From: a bacterium
Lineage (GTDB): Bacteria > Patescibacteriota > Gracilibacteria > UM-FILTER-43-11
Reading direction: 5' to 3'
Assembly (NCBI GenBank): GCA_030427295.1
Contig: JAUHWS010000008.1
Span: 1 to 39,011 of the forward strand
Length of the DNA stretch: 39,011 nt
Part shown: positions 27,169-35,540 of the stretch, piece after piece
Layout: each line of letters opens with the position of its first letter
Position numbering within the stretch: the first letter of the stretch is position 1
Program-made: the position numbers and the translations under genes
Notes under the pieces: generated by a model
Database searches by the model: none
What the model was told of the DNA's origin: nothing
What the model saw: the letters and a program-made list of their open reading frames with translations, nothing else

Positions 27169-27906
27169 CTAAATAAAGCTAAAGAAATCAATGTCGGTGA
27201 TGGCATTCACCACAGCAAAGGCAAGAGTAATCACCACAAAACCAATCAAAGTAAAAATCAATATCGACCGCGCTTTTGAAACACGGTCATCATTCCCCTT
27301 CGCTAGAATAAAGAAAATACCTGACGTGATTAAGGATAATAAGGCAACAATCCATGCAAAACGAAACAGCTGCCGAACAAATTGAGGGATAAAATCTTCC
27401 ATCAAATCCCCCGTCGGAACCTCGCCTGGACGATTGGGGGCAATCAAGATCTGATTAACTCGTGTGATGACATCCATGGCTTTAGTTTTGGCAATTTCAA
27501 AATCCTCTAACGCTAATACGCGAGGTGGAACACCAGCAGTTGTATTCTGAACATCCAAATAATCCTGTGCCGGCAAATCTAAAAAGTCACGAATGAGTTG
27601 TTTTGAATCATTTAATACCGTTTCAGCTTCATCTAAACGACTATCACTGGTCATTAAGCTACTCACTCGCTTCTCTAAATTATCCAAAGCCACATCAAGG
27701 TCATACTGAGAGGCCTCCATGTTATCAATTAGTGCAGAGACATCCTCACCTGCCTTTTTTTGAGCTGTTTCAGCATCCAGGCCATATTCCACCAATTGGC
27801 CTCGATACTGATCAGTGGCCTCATCCTTATTTAAGGCAAAAACAACTTGAGTTGAAAAAAGAGAGAGTGTGAAAAGGACCAAGAATGTGTGTTTTAATAG
27901 CTTCAT
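27169..27906 (-). CDS. VirB2/TrbC-like membrane protein with long N-terminal helical region, array member 4
   Basis: Signal peptide; WIVALLSLITSGIFFILAKGNDDRVSKARSILIFTLIGFVVITLAFAVVNAI. Confidence 0.75.
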   Translation of the reverse strand: MKLLKHTFLVLFTLSLFSTQVVFALNKDEATDQYRGQLVEYGLDAETAQKKAGEDVSALIDNMEASQYDLDVALDNLEKRVSSLMTSDSRLDEAETVLNDSKQLIRDFLDLPAQDYLDVQNTTAGVPPRVLALEDFEIAKTKAMDVITRVNQILIAPNRPGEVPTGDLMEDFIPQFVRQLFRFAWIVALLSLITSGIFFILAKGNDDRVSKARSILIFTLIGFVVITLAFAVVNAITDIDFFSFI

Positions 27907-28319
27907 GAAAATTGAATACGACTAATGATAGCAACAATACCGTAGGCAGTTAATGATAAAATCAAACCAACTCCAGCGTAAATGATGGTTTTTAAGGCTT
28001 TGTCATATTTTTCCTCATTACCGAAAGCCGTTAAATAAATGTATCCTCCAATAATAAAAGCAATCACCGACAGAGCAATCGCCAGATTAATCCCCCATCG
28101 AATGATAAAAGGAATAACTTTAGCAAAAATAATATTTGATCCAATATCAGCTCCCTCATTTCCAGCCCCAGGCAGAGTACCAGCGCCAGCAGGATTTGAA
28201 ATAATAACATCGGTGCTACCAATATTATTGGCTTGGACCAGAGGAATTTCAAGTCTTTGGAAAAAAGTTAGCATCAAGATCAATAACGAGCCTATTTTTT
28301 TAGCAAGCTTAGAAAGCAA
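27903..28319 (-). CDS. VirB2/TrbC-like membrane protein, array member 3
   Basis: Signal peptide; NLAIALSVIAFIIGGYIYLTAFGNEEKYDKALKTIIYAGVGLILSLTAYGIVAIISRI. Confidence 0.8.
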   Translation of the reverse strand: MLSKLAKKIGSLLILMLTFFQRLEIPLVQANNIGSTDVIISNPAGAGTLPGAGNEGADIGSNIIFAKVIPFIIRWGINLAIALSVIAFIIGGYIYLTAFGNEEKYDKALKTIIYAGVGLILSLTAYGIVAIISRIQFS

Positions 28320-29055
28320 AGAAGGTGGGATTAATCGTGTAAAGAATCACTGAAGCGGTGAACCAAAGCACCATTCCTATCAAAGCACCATAAATCATTT
28401 TCTTTCCGCCTTCAACCCCTTCACTATTACCTTGTGCTGTTGAAATTCGAACTCCAGCCACAATGATGATCAAAATAGCCACAGCCACAATCAGAGCTGA
28501 GACGTAATTATAAATCAGAGACAAATAGTTATAAAGCAGCCCAAAAGGCCCTTGGGTTTCTTTGCCTTCCTCATAAGCCAAAATAGCTTGGAAGGGACCT
28601 TGCTCATTACCAACCAATGGCTCACCAGACCATAGTTCATACGAAACCTGTTTATCATCAACCGGTACAACTTTATACAAATCATAACCCGGACGTCCAC
28701 CGATAGGTTCTACTAAAAATCTACAATTAAAAGGAATATTCAAACGAGGCACATCTTTTGTCTTTTGATCCTCGGGGGTTTCGTCAGTGGCCTCGGGATT
28801 GGCAACCTTAATTTTGTGTATTTCACTAGCTTTCGATCCGCATTCAGAAGGTGAATCAGCACATTCTGGATAACCCATTTCAACCGCTAATTGACAGCGA
28901 CTTTGAAAACCTGCATCAATGACATTTTCAGGAACTGGATCTGCGGGAGTATCATCGTCATCTTGCGCATGAGTAAAAAGAGGCGCAAATAGCAAAAAAA
29001 GAAAGGTGATAGAAGCGATGATTGATTTGAAGCTTTTAGCCATAAATACTTGCAA
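28309..29055 (-). CDS. VirB2/TrbC-like membrane protein with Cys-containing extracytoplasmic domain, array member 2 (start may be ATG 29043)
   Basis: Signal peptide; CQLAVEMGYPECADSPSECGSK..; VSALIVAVAILIIIVAGVRISTAQGNSEGVEGGKKMIYGALIGMVLWFTASVILYTI. Confidence 0.75.
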   Translation of the reverse strand: MQVFMAKSFKSIIASITFLFLLFAPLFTHAQDDDDTPADPVPENVIDAGFQSRCQLAVEMGYPECADSPSECGSKASEIHKIKVANPEATDETPEDQKTKDVPRLNIPFNCRFLVEPIGGRPGYDLYKVVPVDDKQVSYELWSGEPLVGNEQGPFQAILAYEEGKETQGPFGLLYNYLSLIYNYVSALIVAVAILIIIVAGVRISTAQGNSEGVEGGKKMIYGALIGMVLWFTASVILYTINPTFFAF

Positions 29056-29470
29056 TAAGAAGTTGAACTAAGGTTACTAAAATATAAGCCGAAAGCGTGA
29101 CCACCAAACCAATCAAGGCATATTTGACATAATTCTTACCTTGCTCATGACGCTCACTTCCTCCGGCTGACAACATTAAAAACCCTCCCCAAACCATCAT
29201 CAACACCGAAAGAGTGCCAATGATTGCTGCTAAAAATGAAACAATTCGCTCAAAAAAGAAGCCAATCCCCTGCCTGATCCAACCTTGCCGAGTGGTACCC
29301 TCAATCCCCTGGTTTGTGACAGCCGTCAGGTCAAACATAAATCCTCCACTATCAATGTCCTCCCCTGGAACAGGCTGGGCATGCACCACAGGCACAAGGT
29401 CATGGTCGAAAGAGGAAAGAATCGAAACGGAAAACGCAATGATGAGTAAAAGGAAAAGTTTTTTGAACAT
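29036..29470 (-). CDS. VirB2/TrbC-like membrane protein, array member 1
   Basis: Signal peptide ending VVHAQ; IIGTLSVLMMVWGGFLMLSAGGSERHEQGKNYVKYALIGLVVTLSAYILVTLVQLL. Confidence 0.8.
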   Translation of the reverse strand: MFKKLFLLLIIAFSVSILSSFDHDLVPVVHAQPVPGEDIDSGGFMFDLTAVTNQGIEGTTRQGWIRQGIGFFFERIVSFLAAIIGTLSVLMMVWGGFLMLSAGGSERHEQGKNYVKYALIGLVVTLSAYILVTLVQLLIASIYG

Positions 29471-29492
29471 TTTTGTTTTATACTATCCCTTT

Positions 29493-29521
29493 ATTATAGC
29501 AAATTTTGCTTATTTTAGCAA
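29493..29521 (-). promoter_or_regulatory. Sigma70-type promoter TTGCTA-N17-TATAAT for the pilin-like operon
   Basis: Reverse strand TTGCTAAAATAAGCAAAATTTGCTATAAT; overlaps the 3' end of rmuC. Confidence 0.75.
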
Positions 29522-30685
29522 GGACTCTTGAGCATTCGGCGTTTTGCTCATTCTAACATTGACTGAAGAAGACATGTCATTGAAAGACTTAGGACGATCA
29601 ATTGCGGCTATATCCGCCTCAAGTGAATTTTGCCCTTGGGTGACTTTAATCACATCCTTATCAATCTTCCCATATTCCTTTCCGGCATTGTTATAAGCAT
29701 TGACTGTTGTTGAGAGATGATTCCCCACTTTATTCATATGCTCTTGATAAGCATTGAGATGGCGCGCCAAGTCTCCCACTCGTTTTTGAATTTCTACAGC
29801 CTGCTTCTCTATAGCCAAAGCTTTAAGAGCTTGCATGACGGTTTGAAGGTAGGCATAAAAGGTCATGGGAGAGACCATGATCACATGCTTTTTGAAGGCA
29901 TATTCAATCAAATCATGAGTATTGACATCTAGCGAACCTACTTTTTGGCTCAAAAGATTGTAAAATACACCATCAGCTGGAATGAACATGAAGGCAAAAT
30001 CAGTGGTCCCCTCCTCTGGGCGGACGTATTTACTGGTTTCATCAATACGCTTTTTGAGATCTGATTTAAAGTCCTTTTCCTTCCGCTGGCGCTCTTCCTC
30101 ATTTTTGGTCTCCATCATGGCATTGTAATTTTCGAGGGAGAATTTGGCATCCACAGGAATCACGGTGTCTCGTACAAAGATCACCGCATCCACAGCCTCA
30201 CCATTTTTAAAGGCGTATTGCATCTTAAAATGAGACGGAGGAAGCTGATTTGAAAGTAGGTTCTCGAGAAAAAACTCTCCCAAAATCCCCCGTTGCTTGG
30301 GATTTTTAAGGATGTTCTCCAAGCTTTTCATCTGCTCGGCAAAGCCGACCACCTGCTTATTGGTTTCATCCAGTTTGGTGAGTTTTTCAGTCACACTTTT
30401 AACATTGTCCGTCACTTCGCGAATGATTTTTTGGCTACTGGCAAATTGCTTTTGAAGTCCCTCTGAAAGCACATCGCGGTTTTTATTAAGCTGCTCATTG
30501 ATGGATCGATCTTGATCTTGAATCCCCTTTTGAAGCTGAAACAGTTGCTCTTGAAGCATTTTAAAAGCCTGATCATCTTGCTTGCCTTGTTTGAGGTCCT
30601 TGAGGTACTGCATGACTTGATAGCCAATAAAAGCAATGGCTCCGAGGCCTAAAATGAGGAGAATGGTGTTGAGGTAGTCCATCAA
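29510..30685 (-). CDS. rmuC: RmuC family DNA recombination protein
   Basis: N-terminal TM and coiled coil; GILGEFFLENLLSNQLPPSHFKMQYAFKNGEAVDAVIFVRDTVIPVDAKFSLENYNAM..AFMFIPADGVF..HVIMVSPMTFYAYLQTV. Confidence 0.93.
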   Translation of the reverse strand: MMDYLNTILLILGLGAIAFIGYQVMQYLKDLKQGKQDDQAFKMLQEQLFQLQKGIQDQDRSINEQLNKNRDVLSEGLQKQFASSQKIIREVTDNVKSVTEKLTKLDETNKQVVGFAEQMKSLENILKNPKQRGILGEFFLENLLSNQLPPSHFKMQYAFKNGEAVDAVIFVRDTVIPVDAKFSLENYNAMMETKNEEERQRKEKDFKSDLKKRIDETSKYVRPEEGTTDFAFMFIPADGVFYNLLSQKVGSLDVNTHDLIEYAFKKHVIMVSPMTFYAYLQTVMQALKALAIEKQAVEIQKRVGDLARHLNAYQEHMNKVGNHLSTTVNAYNNAGKEYGKIDKDVIKVTQGQNSLEADIAAIDRPKSFNDMSSSVNVRMSKTPNAQESLLK

Positions 30686-30731
30686 TAATAAATTAGTTAA
30701 ATTTGCATACTTTTTTCATCGCGACTCACCA

Positions 30732-30764
30732 TTTTCATCTCGACCTTGCGGAGAGATCTCCTCC
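30732..30764 (+). repeat. Dispersed repeat copy A (ttttcatctcgaccttgcggagagatctcctcc)
   Basis: Matches 31104-31137 (inverted) and 31177-31209 (direct) by eye. Confidence 0.7.
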
Positions 30765-31070
30765 ATTTACTCCATTAGGCATATTATGCCAATCACAAGC
30801 TAAATCGTTCCAGTCAGGGTTTGTTGACACAATTAATTCAATCTTTTTAGCCCTTCTCCAATTTTTGAGTTGCCTCTCTCGAGCAAGGGCATTTAAAACA
30901 TACTTAAACTCTTCGCAGTAGACCAGTTTATGGCAATTATACCGACTCGTAAAGCCTGAATTCAAGTGAGTTTTATGCTGAAAAACGCGTTGCATAAGTG
31001 AATTCGTAAAACCAATGTATATAACCTTAGTTTTACTAGCCATCATATAAACATAAAAAGTTCGATTCAT
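30735..31070 (-). CDS. GIY-YIG nuclease family protein
   Basis: FYVYMMASKTKVIYIGFTNSLMQRVFQHKTHLNSGFTSRYNCHKLVYCEEFKYVLNALARERQLKNWRRAKKIELI. Confidence 0.9.
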   Translation of the reverse strand: MNRTFYVYMMASKTKVIYIGFTNSLMQRVFQHKTHLNSGFTSRYNCHKLVYCEEFKYVLNALARERQLKNWRRAKKIELIVSTNPDWNDLACDWHNMPNGVNGGDLSARSR

Positions 31071-31103
31071 TCAAATTCAATAGATTCAGTTTTAAGTGAT
31101 TTG

Positions 31104-31137
31104 GGTGAGATCTCTCGATATACTCGAGATGAAAAAA
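31104..31137 (-). repeat. Dispersed repeat copy B (inverted; ggtgagatctctcgatatactcgagatgaaaaaa)
   Basis: Reverse complement ttttttcatctcgagtatatcgagagatctcacc matches copy A. Confidence 0.6.
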
Positions 31138-31176
31138 GTGCTAGAGTTTTTTAACGATTGACTCCAATCAATTTTA

Positions 31177-31209
31177 CTTTTCATTTCGACTCTCGCGGAG
31201 AAATCTCCA
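31177..31209 (+). repeat. Dispersed repeat copy C (ttttcatttcgactctcgcggagaaatctccac)
   Basis: Direct-orientation match to copy A. Confidence 0.65.
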
Positions 31210-31255
31210 CTAAACACCCACAGAATAGTAAACATTTGTTCACTTGTCAATAGAA

Positions 31256-34114
31256 TTACAACTCCGCCGCATCACAGATTTTATTGAAGGGACAGAACGT
31301 ACAAATGCGTGAAGATGGTGTGGGGGCAAAATCAGACTCATTCACCTTGTCAGCTAATTTGATGATTTTTTCTCTAAATTTCTCCAACTTCTTCTCATCC
31401 GGCTCCGTTGAAATTTTGACATCCTCATCCAAAAAATAAAGGGTCAATTTACTCGCCGGTTGATTGAAACACTCCTTAGCCGCCAAGGCATAAATCATGA
31501 GTTGCTGATCTGAATCCACTTGCTTTTGAGACTTAGCCTGGCCCGTTTTATAGTCAATGATCTCCAGCGACCCATCAGGCAAGCGATCCGCTCGGTCAAT
31601 TCGGCCCGACAAGGTGTAATCCCCCATCTTCAACTTAAAACCTTTTTCAAGATAGATGATATTGGGAACGCCTTCTTTAAAATGCTCATAAAACGTTTCC
31701 AAAATTTCCGCCCCCCGCTTTTTTAGAGCCATTCGATGCTCAGCCGACTCAAACCCCACATCAATCCATTTTTCCTCGTAAATGGAAAGGAGTCTGTCCA
31801 GCGAAATATCCTCCTGATAATCTTCAAAAAGGCTCGACTGCTTGCTTTGTTCAACAAGCTGATAAAACTCTTGCAGGGTATTGTGCATTGCTGAACCAAA
31901 GCTCTGGGCCCCACTCATCGGGGTAGGAATTTTAAGAATATATTGGTAATGATACTGGCGAGGGCAACGGTCAAAAGTATTGAGTTGACTATGACTGAAA
32001 CGTTTGATTTTTTCGTTAGCACTAGAGACCTGAACTACTGGTGAAACGGAAATTTCAGGTTTTAAAAAACGCTCTACCCCTTCAGCCGTTCGCTCAACAC
32101 GAGTGACTTTGACATCATCGGCAATTTCAGTCAAAAAAACAGAGGGCTTTTTAGCTCGGGGATTTTGGGCATTCGAAGCGCTATAAAAATCAGCATGGAG
32201 CAAATGGAGTTTTCGCTTGGCCCGAGTCACCGCCACATAAAACAAACGCCGCTCTTCTTCAAGATGAAAATCTCCTTCCGTCGGGAGTTCGTGAATGAGC
32301 TCCTCAGGCAAATCAATACCCCGAGAACGATTGTCAGCCGGAAAACGACGAGACACCAAGCTCGGCACAAAAACCGTGTCAAATTCTAGCCCTTTTGAGG
32401 CATGAATGGTTGAAATTTGCACTCCATCAAGCCCATCTACATCAAACTTAGCCGCAGGATTTTCCCCTGCCTCCTCTGCCAAATCAAGATACTGAACAAA
32501 ATCGAGCACGGATTTTTCTTGATTCTCATTTTCAAAGCGCTGGATTTTTTGAAAGAAGGTCGCAATGTTCACAATCTGTTCTTCGGCTTCAATGGTGTGC
32601 TTTTCCAAAAGCTGCTTGTACAAATCAATGGATTGGGTAAACTGATACAAAGTCTCCCCTACCGTATGCGTTTTAGAATATTCAATGAGCTGAGAAAGAC
32701 CCTGATAAATCTCCTTAAATTCAGACATTTTACCCATTTGAGTCCACAAACTGATGTAGGACTTTTTTGCCTGTTGAAGGCCCTCCAAAATTTGAATCAT
32801 CTGGTGGTCAAACCACGGCATCTTCAGCACTCGAATCAAGCTCATGTCATCCATCACATTCGCCAGAACCCGAAAGAGTGAAATCAAATCGCGAATCTCT
32901 GGCTTGCTGTAGAGCCCCTTTTCTGAAAGAAACTGATAGGGAACATTCGCTTTTTTAAAGGCTTCCACAAAAGGAACAGCGTAACTGTTGGCTCGGCATA
33001 AAATAGCAAAGTCTGAAAGATTAACCTCTGACTGACGGATTTGCTCAAGAACATACTCCACCTCCTGCTCCACGGTTGAAGAATGAATCACAGCCACTGA
33101 AGTTTCATCTCCCGGAACCTGGCCGATCAACTTTTTATTGATTTCAGCTTTAATTTCTAGGCGATCCGGGTTATTTTTTTGAATAGAAATGTAAGCAAAA
33201 TCCAAAATCGACTGACTGCTTCGATAATTTTGATTCAGAACTACCTTTTTAGATTGGGGATATTTCTCAGTAAACTGCAAAATGTTCGAAATCGCCGCCC
33301 CACGGAATTTGTAAATCGACTGGTCATCATCTCCTACCACCATCAAGTTCTGGTGACCCGCTGCCAGCTGATCCACAATATGATTCTGGGCCATGTTGGT
33401 GTCCTGGTACTCATCCACCAAAATATACTGATACTTTTTTTGAAGATGAGCAAGGATATTCGGACGCTCCCTTAAGAGCCTAATCACCTGATATTGCAGA
33501 CTTGAAAAATCCAAAAAATTATTCTTGTAAAGAAGTCCTTCGTATTTTTGATACGCTTTCGCCAACTCTAAAAAACGACCGGCATCCAATTTTTCATCTT
33601 CTGCTTTCGCCTCAGTTTTTCTTTTTTCTGCTGCATTCAAATAATCCTCCGGGGACGCCATTTCCTCCTTTGCTTTAGAAAAGTGACTAACCAGGGCATC
33701 AATAAATTTATTAGGATTCCCCAGGGGGCGATAATAACCCAACTCAAACTCAAAGAGATGATCCTTCATAAACTTCCACTGATTGACTCCCTCCAAAATC
33801 TTAAAACTAGGACTCAGACCAATATCAATGCCGTACTGGCGAAGCAGGCGCTCACAAAAAGCATGAAAGGTACTCACTTGAATCACCGTGTGTCCAATGG
33901 GAAGGCCTTCATCTAAACGCTCTTCCATTTCACCAGCCGCTTTTTCAGTAAAGGTAAGGGCTAGAATCTGATCCGCTCGGGCCCAGCCCTGATCTAAAAT
34001 ATGAGCCATTCGCTCGGTGATCACTCGAGTTTTACCCGTCCCTGCCCCAGCAATCACCAGTATGGGGCCTTTATTATGCTCAACCGCTGTTTTTTGTTCT
34101 GAATTGAGTTCCAC
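31256..34114 (-). CDS. UvrD/PcrA-type SF1 helicase fused to a C-terminal PD-(D/E)XK nuclease with Cys cluster
   Basis: IAGAGTGKTRVITERM, VGDDDQSIYKFRGA, LNQNYRSS, RRLFYVAVTRAKRKLHLLHA; then CPRQYHYQYIL..GRIDRADRLPDGSLEIIDYKTG..CTFCPFNKICD. Confidence 0.93.
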   Translation of the reverse strand: MELNSEQKTAVEHNKGPILVIAGAGTGKTRVITERMAHILDQGWARADQILALTFTEKAAGEMEERLDEGLPIGHTVIQVSTFHAFCERLLRQYGIDIGLSPSFKILEGVNQWKFMKDHLFEFELGYYRPLGNPNKFIDALVSHFSKAKEEMASPEDYLNAAEKRKTEAKAEDEKLDAGRFLELAKAYQKYEGLLYKNNFLDFSSLQYQVIRLLRERPNILAHLQKKYQYILVDEYQDTNMAQNHIVDQLAAGHQNLMVVGDDDQSIYKFRGAAISNILQFTEKYPQSKKVVLNQNYRSSQSILDFAYISIQKNNPDRLEIKAEINKKLIGQVPGDETSVAVIHSSTVEQEVEYVLEQIRQSEVNLSDFAILCRANSYAVPFVEAFKKANVPYQFLSEKGLYSKPEIRDLISLFRVLANVMDDMSLIRVLKMPWFDHQMIQILEGLQQAKKSYISLWTQMGKMSEFKEIYQGLSQLIEYSKTHTVGETLYQFTQSIDLYKQLLEKHTIEAEEQIVNIATFFQKIQRFENENQEKSVLDFVQYLDLAEEAGENPAAKFDVDGLDGVQISTIHASKGLEFDTVFVPSLVSRRFPADNRSRGIDLPEELIHELPTEGDFHLEEERRLFYVAVTRAKRKLHLLHADFYSASNAQNPRAKKPSVFLTEIADDVKVTRVERTAEGVERFLKPEISVSPVVQVSSANEKIKRFSHSQLNTFDRCPRQYHYQYILKIPTPMSGAQSFGSAMHNTLQEFYQLVEQSKQSSLFEDYQEDISLDRLLSIYEEKWIDVGFESAEHRMALKKRGAEILETFYEHFKEGVPNIIYLEKGFKLKMGDYTLSGRIDRADRLPDGSLEIIDYKTGQAKSQKQVDSDQQLMIYALAAKECFNQPASKLTLYFLDEDVKISTEPDEKKLEKFREKIIKLADKVNESDFAPTPSSRICTFCPFNKICDAAEL

Positions 34115-34142
34115 GTATTCATACTAAAGGATTTTTAAACAC

Positions 34143-34177
34143 AAAAAAAGACCCATAACTCAATTGTTAGGGTCTTT
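34143..34177 (-). terminator. Rho-independent terminator of rpsA
   Basis: Reverse strand AAAGACCCTAAC..GTTATGGGTCTTT followed by a T-tract. Confidence 0.85.
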
Positions 34178-34186
34178 CTTGCAAGT

Positions 34187-35419
34187 TTATGCGTCAGCCG
34201 CCTCCTTTTTATCCTCCTTAACAGAAGCATCTTCTTCTTTTTTAGCTGATTTTTTATCTGACACGTCATCAGACACCTCTTCCTCAGAAGACTCAGCACC
34301 CTCAGCCTTCTTCTTTTTAACTCCAGCTTTAGCTGCCTTCAAGCTCAAACCAATACGGTGCTCATCACGATCAATATTAATCACCATAGCTTCAACTTCT
34401 TGCCCCACCTCCAAAAAATCAGCAGGGTCTTCTACTTTTTGATCGGAAATTTCAGACAAATGAATCAGACCATTCAAATCATCTTCAAGTTGCACAAAAG
34501 CTCCAAAAGGAGAAAAACGGTTGATTATCCCTTTTACCTTTGAATTGATTGGATATTTTTCCTCAATCACAGACCATGGATCTGGAATAAGACGTTTCAT
34601 ACTCAAAGAAAGTTTTTCGCCTTCAATGCCAATGATTTCAACCTCAACTTCATCACCCACCTTAGCATATTGATGAGGATTGGAAACGTGACCCCACGCG
34701 ATTTCAGAAATGTGAACCAAACCTTCAAGGCCATTAAAGGTGACAAAAATACCAAACTTGACCACACCAGACACACGCCCTTTCATTCGATTTCCCACCT
34801 TAAGCTCACCAAGAGAAGCTTTAGCTTGGGATTGGAGTGCCGCCTTTTCAGAAAGAATCATTTTACCGGTAGAACGATCCAAATTAATAATTTTAGTCTG
34901 AAGCTTAATCCCAACTAATTTTTGTAAACGACTTAAGATCGCTTGAGCATTTGCCCCCTCAACACGTGGGTAGTGAGCCGGAGCCAATTGAGAAACTGGA
35001 ATAAAACCTTTAATTCCATCCACATCAATCAACAACCCACCTTTATTCGCCTCCGAAATGGACACATCAATGACATCGCCATCTTTATAAGCCTTTTCAA
35101 ACCTCTCCCAAGAGGTGACCTGAGAAGCTTTTTTGAGTGATAGAACAACCATCCCATCCTCATTCTCTTCTTCAATAATAACTGTTTTCACCTCATCACC
35201 CTCCTTCAAATCCTTAATGGTTCCAGCACTATCATGAGTTTCTCGACCACTAACAATACCAACCGCAACGCCATTTAAATCAACAACCAAACGGTTTTTT
35301 GAAACAGAAACCACCTTTCCCGTAATCACAGCACCCAATTCTGGCTTTTGAAAATCAACAGAGCTGCTGAGCAAATCCTCCATTGACACGTTGTCATCTA
35401 CAATTTTAAACATAAGCAA
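34187..35419 (-). CDS. rpsA: 30S ribosomal protein S1 (four S1 domains, Lys/Glu-rich tail)
   Basis: GAVITGKVVSVSKNRLVVDLNGVAVGIVSGRE; GDVIDVSISEANKGGLLIDVDGIKGFIPVSQ; GNRMKGRVSGVVKFGIFVTFNGLEGLVHISE; NSKVKGIINRFSPFGAFVQLEDDLNGLIHLSE. Confidence 0.95.
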   Translation of the reverse strand: MLMFKIVDDNVSMEDLLSSSVDFQKPELGAVITGKVVSVSKNRLVVDLNGVAVGIVSGRETHDSAGTIKDLKEGDEVKTVIIEEENEDGMVVLSLKKASQVTSWERFEKAYKDGDVIDVSISEANKGGLLIDVDGIKGFIPVSQLAPAHYPRVEGANAQAILSRLQKLVGIKLQTKIINLDRSTGKMILSEKAALQSQAKASLGELKVGNRMKGRVSGVVKFGIFVTFNGLEGLVHISEIAWGHVSNPHQYAKVGDEVEVEIIGIEGEKLSLSMKRLIPDPWSVIEEKYPINSKVKGIINRFSPFGAFVQLEDDLNGLIHLSEISDQKVEDPADFLEVGQEVEAMVINIDRDEHRIGLSLKAAKAGVKKKKAEGAESSEEEVSDDVSDKKSAKKEEDASVKEDKKEAADA

Positions 35420-35505
35420 AAATTTAGCAGTAGTTAGTTTTTAAAGGAAATTTTGAGGTCCTAACTCTCCTGCTAATGAGAGAAGGGGCCCAAAACACCA
35501 AAGGT

Positions 35506-35534
35506 ATCATACACCTGTTAAATCAATAGGTCAA
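35506..35534 (-). promoter_or_regulatory. Sigma70-type promoter TTGACC-N17-TATGAT for rpsA
   Basis: Reverse strand TTGACCTATTGATTTAACAGGTGTATGAT. Confidence 0.65.
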
Positions 35535-35540
35535 ATAAAT

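Noticed and set aside
32417-32881. 154-aa plus-strand ORF (and other plus-strand ORFs in 31520-33916)
   Set aside because: Antisense shadows of the helicase-nuclease gene.
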